Positions 8,592-17,863 of a stretch of DNA of 64,000 bases are shown piece by piece. The DNA comes from Candidatus Aminicenantota bacterium. Lineage in GTDB: Bacteria; Acidobacteriota; Aminicenantia; Aminicenantales; Saccharicenantaceae. The notes beneath the pieces are model-generated. The model had not been told where the DNA came from. It ran no database searches and worked only from the letters and a program-made list of their open reading frames with translations. How positions within the stretch are numbered: the stretch's first letter is position 1; the number at the start of each line of letters is the position of its first letter. Where the stretch lies: contig JACIYI010000011.1 of the NCBI GenBank assembly GCA_014360005.1, forward strand, positions 1-64,000, written 5' to 3'. The position numbers and the translations under genes are program-made.

Positions 8592-8853
8592 GAAAAATCC
8601 CTGCCCGGGAGAGCGAAACCGGCTTAGAATCAACAGCTTGGGGACTTGTTCTAATAAACAAAATTCAGGGAAATTTAAGATGTCCTTACTTTTCCTTTAA
8701 TATTGCACGGCCGGCCCGGACTAATAGAATTGAGGTTGCGCCGGGCTGGAATTTATTGTAGAAATTTATGAGCGCTAAAAAAGTGTTTTATCCGGGAGCG
8801 TTTTATAAGAAAATATAATACCTGGGTTGAACAGAGAGAAAAGAGAGACGACC

Positions 8854-10284
8854 ATGGCCGACCACAAAGAAAAAACGACCAAGGCGAACCCGCCAGCTTT
8901 GCCACCTGAAAAGTCATCTTCAAGGAAGTCCGGTCCAGGGCTTTCCCGCCGGGATTTCCTTAAAACCACCGCGGCCGCCGGCCTGACCGTAGCTACCGGA
9001 AAGCTTTTCGGAACCCCTCTTATCATTATCGACGAGGGCCAGGGCCAGGCTCTGATGCCATCTGAGGAACTGCGAGTAGCCCTGATCGGAGCCGGTGAAC
9101 AGGGACGGATTCTGCTGGATTGCTGCCTCAGAATCCCCGGGATTAAAATCGCTGCCATCTGCGATATCTGGGAATACAGCCGGACCTATGCCTCGGGCTA
9201 CGTCCGCAAATACGGTCAGACCCCGAATATTTACGAAGATTACCGCCAGATGCTAAACAGCGAAAAAGACCTGGATGCGGTCATCGTGGCCACGCCCGAC
9301 TGGGTCCACGCCGAGCAGACCAACGCCTGCCTCAACCATGGGCTTCATGTCTACTGTGAAAAGGAAATGTCCAACAGCCTGGAAAAGGCCCACTCCATGG
9401 TGGAAACCGCCCGCCGGACCAGGAAATTGCTGCAGATCGGCCACCAGCGCCGCTCTAACCCTCGTTACATTCACGCCATTGACAAGCTCATCTGCGACCG
9501 CAGGCTTCTCGGCCGGGTCATGGTGGCTTACGCCCAGTGGAACAGGGCTAAGGCCGACATGCTGGGCTGGCCCAAAAAATACACTATTGACCCGCAGACC
9601 CTGCACAAATACGGTTACGGCTCGATGGAGGAATTCCGCAACTGGCGCTGGTTTAAAAAATACGGGGGCGGGCCCATCGTTGACCTCGGCTCCCACCAGA
9701 TTGACCTGTTCAGCTGGGTCTTCGAAACCAACCCTAAAACGGCTGTGGCCTCGGGCGGAGTGGATTATTACCTCAACCGGGAATGGTATGACAACGTGAT
9801 GGTCATTTATGAATTCGAAACAGCTGAAGGCGCTGCCAGAGCTCTTTACCAAGTCCAGAGCACCACTTCTCACGGCGGCTTTTATGAGACCTTCATGGGG
9901 GAAAACGGCTCGCTGGTGATTTCCGAAGTGCCGCAGAAAGGCAACTGGGCTTACCGCGAAGCTCATGCCCCGGACTGGGAGCCTCTGGTCCGTGAGGGCC
10001 TGATTCAGTCGGAAGCCCCGCCCATCCAGAAAATCGAAACCCGGAATGTATTCGTTGATGTCCGGGTGACGGCCGAAGCTGGACGCTGGCCATTGCCTGT
10101 GGAGCTGGCCAAGCCGGCCCACCAGCCCCACTTAGAAAACTTTTTTGAAGCCATTCGCAAAGGAGTTCCGCTGACCTGCCCGGCCGAGCTGGCTTATGAA
10201 ACGGCAGTGGCCGTGCTCAAGGTCAACGAAGCTGTTAAGAATAGAACCCTGCTCCGCTTCCGGCCTGAAGATTTTAAGGCCTGA
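8854..10284 (+). CDS. Tat-exported Gfo/Idh/MocA family oxidoreductase
   Basis: A 476-residue dehydrogenase with a long polar N-terminus followed by a twin-arginine motif (SRRDFLK, residues 31-37) and an alanine-rich hydrophobic segment. The Rossmann fold begins ALIGAGEQGRILLDCC. The family EKP motif is EKEMSNS, and GGPIVDLGSHQIDLFSW carries the catalytic-histidine region. The start at ATG 8854 is preceded by a purine-rich GAGAGA; a TTG at 8827 is possible but unsupported. It stands alone between two long intergenic stretches, 350 bases before the heptaheme cytochrome. Likely a periplasmic glycoside or sugar oxidase with bound cofactor; substrate unknown. Confidence 0.87.
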   Translation: MADHKEKTTKANPPALPPEKSSSRKSGPGLSRRDFLKTTAAAGLTVATGKLFGTPLIIIDEGQGQALMPSEELRVALIGAGEQGRILLDCCLRIPGIKIAAICDIWEYSRTYASGYVRKYGQTPNIYEDYRQMLNSEKDLDAVIVATPDWVHAEQTNACLNHGLHVYCEKEMSNSLEKAHSMVETARRTRKLLQIGHQRRSNPRYIHAIDKLICDRRLLGRVMVAYAQWNRAKADMLGWPKKYTIDPQTLHKYGYGSMEEFRNWRWFKKYGGGPIVDLGSHQIDLFSWVFETNPKTAVASGGVDYYLNREWYDNVMVIYEFETAEGAARALYQVQSTTSHGGFYETFMGENGSLVISEVPQKGNWAYREAHAPDWEPLVREGLIQSEAPPIQKIETRNVFVDVRVTAEAGRWPLPVELAKPAHQPHLENFFEAIRKGVPLTCPAELAYETAVAVLKVNEAVKNRTLLRFRPEDFKA

Positions 10285-10636
10285 TGTTTGAAAGGTGAGA
10301 CAGGCAATTACAGGAGAATTTATTATTGATTGGGATCAGGGTAAAAAGGGTAGTGAAGTAAAGAAAAATTATGTTTGAAACAGGACAGCAAAAAGAACAA
10401 AAAGAAAGGTTAAGCGACCAGAGCCAAAAGATAAATTGGGAAGAAAGATACCAAAGATAAAAAGGAGAGACAAAACAAAACATAATCACAAAGCTTGATT
10501 GAGAAAAAAGCTAAATGAATAGAAAAAAAGTACGATACAAGAGAAAGCAGAGCATAACAGCAGTTTGAAACTAAGCAATATGGAACAAAAAAATTAAGGA
10601 AAAAGAGAAAGAGAATAAGGGAAAAGAAAAAACCAG
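10285..10636 (+). other. Purine-rich 352-base intergenic region
   Basis: The plus strand is overwhelmingly A and G across the entire stretch, with long AAG/GAA-like runs and few pyrimidines. No gene, terminator or clear promoter is visible. The bias continues up to the cytochrome start at 10637. It may form an unstructured leader or a purine tract prone to R-loops, or be simple-sequence drift. Confidence 0.6.
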
Positions 10637-13075
10637 ATGAACAGCAAGGAAACGGTCAGCAGCAGGCAAACAACCTGGAAATTTTTGTTACAGGCCGGCA
10701 TCCTGGTTATCGGTGTTACAGGTTTTATATTCGCCACCTTGAGCGTCTCCCGGCTGCTGGCAGCCCGAAATCAGGCTGGCCAGAAGCAGGAAATTAAGCT
10801 TAAAGCCGCGGAAAAAAAGGAATGGTCGGGGAGCCAGATTTCTCCGCTCCACCGCATTCCGCTCAACGACGAGCTGAACCAGAAAATCATACCGGCTGCT
10901 CCGAATTCCCTGCCCTTTTCCAGCCGTTATTCCTGTGAGCCCTGCCACAGCTACGATACCATCAGCCAGGGTACGCATTTCAATTACCGGCAAAGACCTG
11001 CAACCGACCGGAGCACCGAGCCCTGGTTTCTGGTTGATGAAATGACCGGGGTGCAGCTTCCGGTTTCCTTTCAGAAATACCCGGGTCTCTGGTCTCCGGA
11101 GCAACTGGGTCTTACCGACTGGAAATTTGTAACGATGTTCGGGCGTAACCTCAGCGGTGGGGGGCCGGGCCAATCCTCGGAACAGAACCAGACTCCCGAT
11201 TCCCGCTGGAATGTCTCGGGCCCGCTGGAAATCAATTGCCTCGGCTGCCACCACCGGTCCCCGCTCCAGGACCACTCGGAGTGGGTGAAGCAGGTGATGC
11301 GTGAGAATTTCCGCTGGGCAGCCACGGCCGCTTCCGGGCTGGGTGAGGTAATCGGCATGGCTTCGCGCCTGCCTTCGACCTGGAGCCTGGCCGACGGCCC
11401 TAACCCCGATGACCACGAATGGGCCGTCGTTCCCCAGGTCAAGTACAACCAGAACTTTTTTGACAGTAAGAACAATGCCGTTCTGGAACTGCCCCGGCCG
11501 GAAGACGACCGCTGTTTGGCCTGCCATTCGGTCACGCCGCGACAGGCTACCTCCAGGGCTGCAGTGGACCGCGACGTCCATCTCCAGTCCGGGCTGAAAT
11601 GTGTGGACTGCCACCGGAATGATTTGAGTCATGAAATGACCAGGGGCTTTGAAGGGGAAAAATTAAGTAATTCCAGACTCAAGGCTTCTGATTTTACCTG
11701 TGCTGGCTGCCATCTGGGAGAAAAGCCAGAAAAGGGCGGGTTCGGTTTCACCGGCCGCCTGGGAGCTCCCCGGCCGGCTCACCAAGGGATTCCCAGGGTT
11801 CATTTTGAGCGCCTATCCTGCACCGCCTGCCATTCCGGATTGCTGCCAGAAAAGGAACCGCAGGCCATCTACACTTCCCGGGCCAACCGCCTGGGAATTT
11901 TTGGCAAGGCAGTCTGGACCTCTGAATTTCCGCTGATTGTGGAGCCGGTTTTCGTCAGGGAAGCGGACAAAAAGATATATCCCGAAAGAATGACCTGGCC
12001 GGCTTTCTGGGCGGAAGTTAAGGGCCGGGAACTGGTGCCGGTTGACTCAGTGGAAGTTATGGCCGCAGCCCCCGAAGTTTTCAATCTCAAGCAAGACGTG
12101 GCCGCACTTCTCAATTCACTCCTGCCGCTGGCCGGGGAAGGCTTTTACCCGGCGGTGATTGTTTCCGCTTATCTTTTTGAACCTAACGTGGACGGCAGTC
12201 TTAACGTCCGCCTGCTGGAAAAAACTCCATTAACCGGAAACGTCACTCAGGACAGATTTCTCCTGGTGCAGTTGAAGAATGACGAAACCAGGCCTTTGCT
12301 GCCCGAATTCGACCCGGACGAACCGCCTCCGGGTCTTGAAGAAAAGGTCTTTAGTGTCCTGCAAAATCTTAAATCTCTGGCAAGGGGGCGAGAGCCTGTT
12401 TTCCTGATCGGCAAGTATGTTTACCGGATAACCGAGGGCTACCTGGATAAAATGGAAAAAACTGGGGAGCCCGCCCCCCAGCCTGAAATCTGCTGGCTGC
12501 AAGGTGATGAATTTAAACCCTTCCTGTCGCCTTTCCAGGTGAGAAACCTGGCCGTCCTGGGCTCCGGTCCCGAAATCCTGACCGAAGAACAGGTCAGCCT
12601 GGCCCTGAAAAAACTTTCTGAAATGAACCCGGGCCGGAAATTTGCCTACGTGGGCGCTGGTTTTATCTTCAGCCTGGACCAGGCCGGGAAGCTCAAGGCG
12701 GGCCGGCATCCGGCGGCCGGGGCCGTATCCTGGCCCCTGGCTCACAACGTCAGGCCGGCTCAGCAGGCCCTCGGGAAAAACGGCTGCACCGATTGCCACA
12801 GCCCTGGCTCCAGGATCTTTTTTGGCAAAATCGAAGCTGTTTCACCTCTCAACACCACTCACCGGGCGACAGCACTCGGGGCCGACCTGATGAAGACCGG
12901 GCCCCTTTTCCAATTCTTATTTGGTTTCACCTTCCTGGTGCGGCCGGCCTTCAAGCTGGTCCTGGCTGCCTGTGTCCTGGTGATCGGGCTATTGCTGCTG
13001 GTGGTGATAATCAAGATTGCCGGCCGGGTTTCGGGTATTTCCAGTGACTCTCCGGGCTCCGGGAACAGGAGTTAG
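10637..13075 (+). CDS. Heptaheme membrane-anchored c-type cytochrome
   Basis: An 812-residue multiheme cytochrome. An N-terminal membrane segment (about residues 17-42) is followed by seven CXXCH sites near residues 99, 201, 293, 322, 355, 395 and 717. A heme-free stretch of about 300 residues separates the sixth from the seventh. A C-terminal membrane helix lies near 760-795 (VLAACVLVIGLLLLVVIIKI). The heme domain should face the periplasm. The gene ends three bases before the cytochrome b-like gene, so the two form an operon and probably a quinol- or substrate-linked electron-transfer complex. No close named family was recognised. The ribosome site is weak (AAGGG about 16 bases upstream). 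Confidence 0.83.
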   Translation: MNSKETVSSRQTTWKFLLQAGILVIGVTGFIFATLSVSRLLAARNQAGQKQEIKLKAAEKKEWSGSQISPLHRIPLNDELNQKIIPAAPNSLPFSSRYSCEPCHSYDTISQGTHFNYRQRPATDRSTEPWFLVDEMTGVQLPVSFQKYPGLWSPEQLGLTDWKFVTMFGRNLSGGGPGQSSEQNQTPDSRWNVSGPLEINCLGCHHRSPLQDHSEWVKQVMRENFRWAATAASGLGEVIGMASRLPSTWSLADGPNPDDHEWAVVPQVKYNQNFFDSKNNAVLELPRPEDDRCLACHSVTPRQATSRAAVDRDVHLQSGLKCVDCHRNDLSHEMTRGFEGEKLSNSRLKASDFTCAGCHLGEKPEKGGFGFTGRLGAPRPAHQGIPRVHFERLSCTACHSGLLPEKEPQAIYTSRANRLGIFGKAVWTSEFPLIVEPVFVREADKKIYPERMTWPAFWAEVKGRELVPVDSVEVMAAAPEVFNLKQDVAALLNSLLPLAGEGFYPAVIVSAYLFEPNVDGSLNVRLLEKTPLTGNVTQDRFLLVQLKNDETRPLLPEFDPDEPPPGLEEKVFSVLQNLKSLARGREPVFLIGKYVYRITEGYLDKMEKTGEPAPQPEICWLQGDEFKPFLSPFQVRNLAVLGSGPEILTEEQVSLALKKLSEMNPGRKFAYVGAGFIFSLDQAGKLKAGRHPAAGAVSWPLAHNVRPAQQALGKNGCTDCHSPGSRIFFGKIEAVSPLNTTHRATALGADLMKTGPLFQFLFGFTFLVRPAFKLVLAACVLVIGLLLLVVIIKIAGRVSGISSDSPGSGNRS

Positions 13076-13078
13076 CCC

Positions 13079-13765
13079 ATGATCTTCGGAATTACCAGCT
13101 TCGTCCTGATAGTGGCACTCGGTCTGAGGCTGACCTTTGGCCGCTACCTGGGTCGCCTGCCGGAAGACAACAGGAAGATTTCGACCGAAAATTTCAAAGC
13201 CTACGTAAAATGGATAGCCGGCTGGAAATTATCTTTCCTCAAACTCGAGCGCTGGGACCGGTGCCTGGACCATCTTGTGGCCTGGGGACGGAAAAGCTTC
13301 CCGGGCTGGACAGCCTGGGTTTTTTATGCCCTGGCCCTGTGCTATGTTTACCTGGCCTTTAGCGGTTTGATTTTTGCCTGGTTCGTGCCCAGAGGGCTTT
13401 ATGGCTTTCCGCTGCTGCTTCACGTGGCTGCCGGGGCTTTATTCGCCATCAGCCTGACTATCATCCTTTTTCTTAAGGCTCGGGTTTATCTTCCAGAAAA
13501 GCTGGGATTCCGGGCGGCTGATCAGGAGAAAGGCAGTTTCTGGTGCCCGCTGCTCAGGAAAAACCTGCCACGAATCTACCTGGAGGCCGTGGCTTTCTGG
13601 GTGTTTGTGGTAGCTGGCTTTTTTCTGGCTGCTTCCACTTTGGGTTCGATGCTGCCTTATTTCAACTACCCCGCCCAGATTTTCTTTTTTAACCTGCATC
13701 GCTGGAGCGCTCTGGCTTCGGTCTTATCAGCAATCCTGGCCCTGGATGTGATGATTGTGGACTGA
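13079..13765 (+). CDS. Cytochrome b-like integral membrane protein
   Basis: A 228-residue protein with about five hydrophobic segments: an N-terminal anchor (1-20) and helices near 75-100, 105-130, 165-190 and 205-226. Histidines lie inside or beside helices (LLLHVAAGALFAIS; NLHRWSALAS), placed as b-heme ligands. The overall plan resembles four-helix di-heme cytochrome b subunits of formate dehydrogenase or thiosulfate reductase type. It starts three bases after the heptaheme cytochrome stop and would pass electrons between the quinone pool and that cytochrome. Family membership is inferred from topology and histidines, not from strong sequence recognition. Confidence 0.68.
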   Translation: MIFGITSFVLIVALGLRLTFGRYLGRLPEDNRKISTENFKAYVKWIAGWKLSFLKLERWDRCLDHLVAWGRKSFPGWTAWVFYALALCYVYLAFSGLIFAWFVPRGLYGFPLLLHVAAGALFAISLTIILFLKARVYLPEKLGFRAADQEKGSFWCPLLRKNLPRIYLEAVAFWVFVVAGFFLAASTLGSMLPYFNYPAQIFFFNLHRWSALASVLSAILALDVMIVD

Positions 13766-13962
13766 TTGTTCACCGGAAAGCACCCAACGACGACGGTTTT
13801 GATGCGAATAAGTGGCAAGAGTGCTTGAATGTTTGTCTAGAATTGGTTGAGATAGAATTGGCAGATATTGCCTCTTAAATCGGGCAGGTGTTTTAATAGC
13901 AGAGACAGGCCGGTGCCAACGGCTGAGAAGCAATATGGGCCAGAGTCAAATATTTTTTTATT

Positions 13963-15063
13963 ATGATCAGGGCCAGGAAAAGACAGACCCGCATGCCTGC
14001 TGAGAAGGTTTTTAGTTTCAGTCACCAGGCCATGGGCACTTTTTTCGAAGTGTTCATTGCCGGCCAGCCCGAGAACTACGGCCGAGAGGCCGCCCGGGCC
14101 TTTTTCCGGGAGGTTGACCGGCTGGAGGATTTTTTCAGCCGGTTTGATGACCGCAGCGAAATTTCCAGAATTAACAGGTTGAAACCGGGAGAGATTCTTC
14201 CGGTCGGCCTGGAAACGCACGAAAGCCTGAAGCTGAGTTTTCAACTGATGGTGGAGACCGGCGGGGCATTTAATATAAATTTCCGGGCAATAAAGAATTG
14301 GTCTGAGGCGGCTGGGGGCGGGAGAGCCTCAGGCAGGAAAAAATCCGACGGAATTCAGTCTGAGATAAAACCACTGTTACCAGAAGTCAAAAAGTTAAGA
14401 AAAGAAACGACTGCTACTTTGAGCCAGACTCCTTCGCTGGCCTTAAGGCAGAAACCCGGGGTTAGCCTGATTCCGGGGTCGGCCCGGACGGATAAGAGCA
14501 GTAAGCTTGAAGCCTACCTTGAGTTTTTCCCGCTGGAACTTATGGAGCAGGGCGGCGGCTATCTGGTACTCAGGCTGGATGTTCCCGGGGCCGGGCTCGA
14601 CCTGGACCTCGGGGCCATCGGCAAGGGCCTGGCCCTGGAAAAAGCAGCCAGCCTGTTTTCTGACTGGGAGATTGGAGATTTCCTGGTCAATGCCGGCCGG
14701 AGCACCGTTTATGCCCGGGGAGCGAAGCCCTGGCCGGTGGCTGTGGGCGGCGGTTTTGATTTTTTTAAGCCAGGAAAGATTCATCTGTTGAACCGGGCCC
14801 TCAGTGGCTCAGGACACGAGGTCAAAGGAGAGCATATTTTTGACCCGCGCCACAGGCAGGACCGCTCCCGTCACCTGGCGGTCTGGGTTTCCCATCCTTC
14901 GCCGGCGGTGGCCGATGGATTATCGACCGCCTTTATGGTCATGAGTCTAAATGAAATCAGAAGGTATTGTACAGACCGACCCGAGGTCTGGACATTAGTT
15001 TTAAGTCGTGATAAAAAATCTCACCTGTTTAATCAGATGGGTTTTTATGAGCCAGGTGGCTGA
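13963..15063 (+). CDS. ApbE-type FAD:protein FMN transferase, divergent
   Basis: A 366-residue protein with ApbE landmarks: HQAMGTFFEV (21-30), FSRFDDRSEISRIN (58-71), LDLGAIGKG (214-222), NAGRSTVYARG (243-253), a FDPR segment and the VADGLSTAFMVM metal/FMN-binding region. ApbE enzymes attach FMN covalently to threonine or serine of exported redox proteins. A polar insertion of roughly 70 residues (about 113-185) interrupts the family core. No export signal is evident and no ribosome site precedes ATG 13963; ATG 13993 is an alternative. It lies 197 bases after the cytochrome b-like gene. No typical flavinylation target is encoded in the visible neighbourhood, so its substrate is unclear. Confidence 0.78.
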   Translation: MIRARKRQTRMPAEKVFSFSHQAMGTFFEVFIAGQPENYGREAARAFFREVDRLEDFFSRFDDRSEISRINRLKPGEILPVGLETHESLKLSFQLMVETGGAFNINFRAIKNWSEAAGGGRASGRKKSDGIQSEIKPLLPEVKKLRKETTATLSQTPSLALRQKPGVSLIPGSARTDKSSKLEAYLEFFPLELMEQGGGYLVLRLDVPGAGLDLDLGAIGKGLALEKAASLFSDWEIGDFLVNAGRSTVYARGAKPWPVAVGGGFDFFKPGKIHLLNRALSGSGHEVKGEHIFDPRHRQDRSRHLAVWVSHPSPAVADGLSTAFMVMSLNEIRRYCTDRPEVWTLVLSRDKKSHLFNQMGFYEPGG

Positions 15064-15318
15064 ATCACACGATGCTTGACGACCGGAAGACCAGGTGGAA
15101 CGGAAAATCAGCAGGCAGGTAGCCAATCGGACGGAAGGTAAATTATAGGTGCCCTGACTGAAACCCGGTTATCGGGCTGGCCTGAAGGTTATGAAACAGA
15201 AAACTGATCGCCTGCCCGGAACAATTCAGACCGGGCCTGGCCGCTACTCTGGCCATTGGCAGTAAGCCAGATTCTTGATACAGGCAGGTTCAGGCTAAAA
15301 ACTTGAGGGAAAAAAGGC

Positions 15319-15324
15319 TATAAT
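15319..15324 (+). promoter_or_regulatory. -10 element TATAAT
   Basis: A consensus TATAAT lies 21 bases before the ATG at 15346, leaving room for a short leader that contains the AAGGAG ribosome site. No good -35 hexamer is present at 16-18 bases upstream, so activator dependence is possible. Confidence 0.35.
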
Positions 15325-15345
15325 TACTTTTGCAAGGAGTAGAAG

Positions 15346-16044
15346 ATGAAGATGCCAGTTAAGTTGGTTCTATCAGCCATTATCTTAAGCGGCTTGCTTA
15401 TTTTTTCTCTGTTGGCCGCAGCTCTACCGTTACCAGCCCAGGACCAGGACAAAGTGGAGCTTAAAATCCTTTTACCGAAGCCCATGTTCATCGGCACCCC
15501 GCGCAATATAAAGACCCCTAACCTGGAAGCTGTGACTGGCAAACCCCGTGGACCCTTCTTTGTTCCGAGGGGCACCGAGCTCGTTTCCCTGAAAAAGGCG
15601 GTCACCTCAAGCGACCCCCTGCCGGTAATTGGTGAGCTCAGCTATGTGACTGATGGTGAGAAGTCCGGTGAGGACGGCTATTTTGTGGAGCTTGGACCCG
15701 GACCGCAGTGGGTTCAGATTGACCTGAAAGCACCGTTTGTAATTCAGGCCATCGTCGTCTGGCATTACCATAGCCAGGCCCGGGTTTACCGTGACGTAAT
15801 AGTCCAGGCGTCTGAGGATAGAGATTTTGTTAGTGGCGTGGTAACCTTGTTCAACAACGACCATGACAATTCCTCAGGTCTTGGTGCTGGTCGGGATAAG
15901 GAATACATTGAGACCAACGAAGGCCGGCTCATCGACGGCAAGGGGACTAAGGCTCGCTATGTCCGGCTCTGGAGCAACGGCAACACCGCCAATGATATGA
16001 ACCACTACGTAGAAGTGGAGGTCTATGCCCTGCCGGTTAAATGA
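15346..16044 (+). CDS. Exported discoidin-like (F5/8 type C) domain protein
   Basis: A 232-residue protein with a signal peptide (residues 1-31, ending LPLPAQ) and one jelly-roll-like domain. Features fitting a galactose-binding/discoidin fold are the segment WVQIDLKAPFVIQAIVVWHY, a central VQASEDRDF and the closing RYVRLWSNGN with an EVEVYAL end strand. Such domains bind carbohydrate or cell-surface ligands. AAGGAG lies nine bases before the ATG. Its stop codon overlaps the start of the next gene (ATGA), so translation of the two is coupled. Function beyond ligand binding is not visible. Confidence 0.7.
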   Translation: MKMPVKLVLSAIILSGLLIFSLLAAALPLPAQDQDKVELKILLPKPMFIGTPRNIKTPNLEAVTGKPRGPFFVPRGTELVSLKKAVTSSDPLPVIGELSYVTDGEKSGEDGYFVELGPGPQWVQIDLKAPFVIQAIVVWHYHSQARVYRDVIVQASEDRDFVSGVVTLFNNDHDNSSGLGAGRDKEYIETNEGRLIDGKGTKARYVRLWSNGNTANDMNHYVEVEVYALPVK

Positions 16045-17639
16045 AAAAGAAGAGCTTCGCCTATCTTTTTGTTTTTATCCTGGTGGCTAGCCTATTGATC
16101 AGGCTGTATAAGCTCGACCTCCGGCCCATGCATCATGATGAAGCCAACCAGGCTTACAAATTCGGCCAGCTTCTGGAAAAAGGAGAATACCGTTACGACC
16201 CGGCTGACCATCACGGGCCAACGCTTTATTATTTCAGCCTGCCTTTTGCCTGGTTGAGCGGCCAGAAAACCTATGCCGAGCTTACAGAAGGTACGCTGCG
16301 CGGAGTGGCGGTCTTCTTCGGATTGCTTCTGCTCCTGGTGCTTCTTATTTCCGGGAAATACCTGAAAACTGGCGAAAAATCCTGGGCGGCGGTTTTCCTG
16401 GCCTTGTCTCCGCCGCTGGTTTACTTCAACCGGTTTTACATCCAGGAAACTCTGTTTGTGGCTTTTGGCCTGGCCTTTGTTTTTTGTTTATGGAGATTTG
16501 CCCAGAAGCCGGATTTCAGGGAAGCCACCTGGCTCGGCCTGGCTGCCGGTTTGATGTATGCGACCAAGGAAACTTCCCTGATCGTTTTCGGAGCCTCGCT
16601 ACTGGCCCTGATTCTGAGCCGTTTTCTATCGTGGCTTAAGGACAGAAGGCGGCGGGGAGAAAAGGCCAGTAACTTTGACCGCGAGAGATTAGCAGCCATA
16701 ACCAAAGCTTTTCTGCCACTCCTGCTGGCAGTTATAATCTTTCTGGCGGTCTCTTTTATTTTTTATTCCTCATTTTTCCAATATCCTCAGGGTTTTGTGG
16801 ATTCCTTCCGGGCCTTCTCCGGGTACGCTCAGAAGGCCGTGGAACCTGGCTGGCACCGGCACGGGTTCTGGTATTATTTCAGCCTGTTATTTTTTCATAA
16901 AGGCCGGGGACACTCCCCGATTTTTAGTGAAATTCCTTTCCTGCTGCTGGCGCTTGTTGGTGTGGTTTTAAGTTTTGCCCGGATGAGCCGGAAGCCAGCT
17001 GAAAATTTCCGCTCCTACCTGGCCTTATTTGCTCTGACAACTTCCTTTATCTATTCAGCCATTCCATATAAAACACCGTGGAATATATTGATCTTCTACG
17101 CCAGCTTTCTGATTCTGGCCGGGATTGGATTTTACCACCTGCTTGGCTTGATAAAAATCAGGCAGGCCAGGATAATCCTGGCCGGAGCCCTCCTGCTATG
17201 GACCGGCTGGCAAACATATATCGTCAACTATTATTTACACTCCTATCCTGACAACCCTTATGTTTATGCCCAGACTTCGCCCGATTTTCTGAGGCTGGTG
17301 GGCAGGGTAGAGGAATTGAGTCAGGTGGCCGAAGAAGGCAAGAATATATTCATCCGGGTGATTGCTCCCCCCGATGAAACCTGGCCACTTCCCTGGTATT
17401 TACGAAAATACACTCAGGTTGGCTACTGGAATTCTAGTGAGAAGGTAGAAGCGCTGGAGCCGGCTGAGATTGTCATCATGAGTTCCGGTGAAGCCGGAAA
17501 AAGATCCGAACCGGAGCTGGAATCATACTCCACCCAGTATTTTAGCCTGCGCCCGGAGGTGCTGCTGGTCCTGGCCGTGCGTTGGGACCTCTGGGAAAGT
17601 TACCGCCTGAGAAAAGCCACCAATCCTCCTGCCAAGTAG
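16041..17639 (+). CDS. GT39/PMT-like membrane glycosyltransferase (TIGR03663-like)
   Basis: A 532-residue polytopic membrane protein with about ten hydrophobic helices. The N-terminal loop carries RLYKLDLRPMHHDEANQA, the acidic D-E motif seen in dolichyl/undecaprenyl-phosphate-dependent mannosyl- and arabinosyltransferase relatives (PMT/ArnT superfamily). The HHDEA signature fits the TIGR03663 subgroup. A soluble C-terminal tail of about 110 residues should face the periplasm. The start overlaps the discoidin gene by four bases. It probably moves a lipid-linked sugar to an exported acceptor; sugar and acceptor are unknown. Confidence 0.75.
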   Translation: MKKKSFAYLFVFILVASLLIRLYKLDLRPMHHDEANQAYKFGQLLEKGEYRYDPADHHGPTLYYFSLPFAWLSGQKTYAELTEGTLRGVAVFFGLLLLLVLLISGKYLKTGEKSWAAVFLALSPPLVYFNRFYIQETLFVAFGLAFVFCLWRFAQKPDFREATWLGLAAGLMYATKETSLIVFGASLLALILSRFLSWLKDRRRRGEKASNFDRERLAAITKAFLPLLLAVIIFLAVSFIFYSSFFQYPQGFVDSFRAFSGYAQKAVEPGWHRHGFWYYFSLLFFHKGRGHSPIFSEIPFLLLALVGVVLSFARMSRKPAENFRSYLALFALTTSFIYSAIPYKTPWNILIFYASFLILAGIGFYHLLGLIKIRQARIILAGALLLWTGWQTYIVNYYLHSYPDNPYVYAQTSPDFLRLVGRVEELSQVAEEGKNIFIRVIAPPDETWPLPWYLRKYTQVGYWNSSEKVEALEPAEIVIMSSGEAGKRSEPELESYSTQYFSLRPEVLLVLAVRWDLWESYRLRKATNPPAK

Positions 17640-17744
17640 GCAGAGAGCGCGCTAAATATCTTTTTGATTTTTTATTATCCCCTGTGGTCGGCTTCGATGT
17701 CTGTGAATTATTTTCTGATTTATTGCCGCCTTTATTTATTTGCC

Positions 17745-17773
17745 CTGAAGTCGCACCCAGAAGTGGGTATAAT
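17745..17773 (+). promoter_or_regulatory. Promoter-like site P1 for the aldolase gene
   Basis: CTGAAG, a 17-base spacer and a perfect TATAAT. The -35 half departs from TTGACA but is identical to that of the second site 119 bases downstream. A small CCCA/TGGG inverted repeat in the spacer may be a regulator site. Confidence 0.4.
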
Positions 17774-17863
17774 TGCATAGGTTCGGAATAATTTAACCCC
17801 TGAAACAACTAAACCAGCTGGTTAAAGTCATGGCCGGCGTCAGGAAAAACAGAAGGTCTTTAT

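Larger units (their letters stand above)
8328..8853 (+). other. 526-base intergenic region with folded elements
   Basis: No gene is supported here; the short open frames on the minus strand lack ribosome sites and recognisable sequence. The stretch contains a 9-bp-arm palindrome (8421-8444), a nested stem-loop ending in T6 (8529-8591), a repeated decamer GCTTAGAATC near 8513 and 8619, and a consensus -10 TATAAT at 8814-8819 about 35 bases before the next start. Confidence 0.6.

Noticed and set aside
9253-10131. Long minus-strand open frame (292 codons) under a dehydrogenase
   Set aside because: A mirror of high-GC coding DNA on the other strand; the plus-strand dehydrogenase explains the region.
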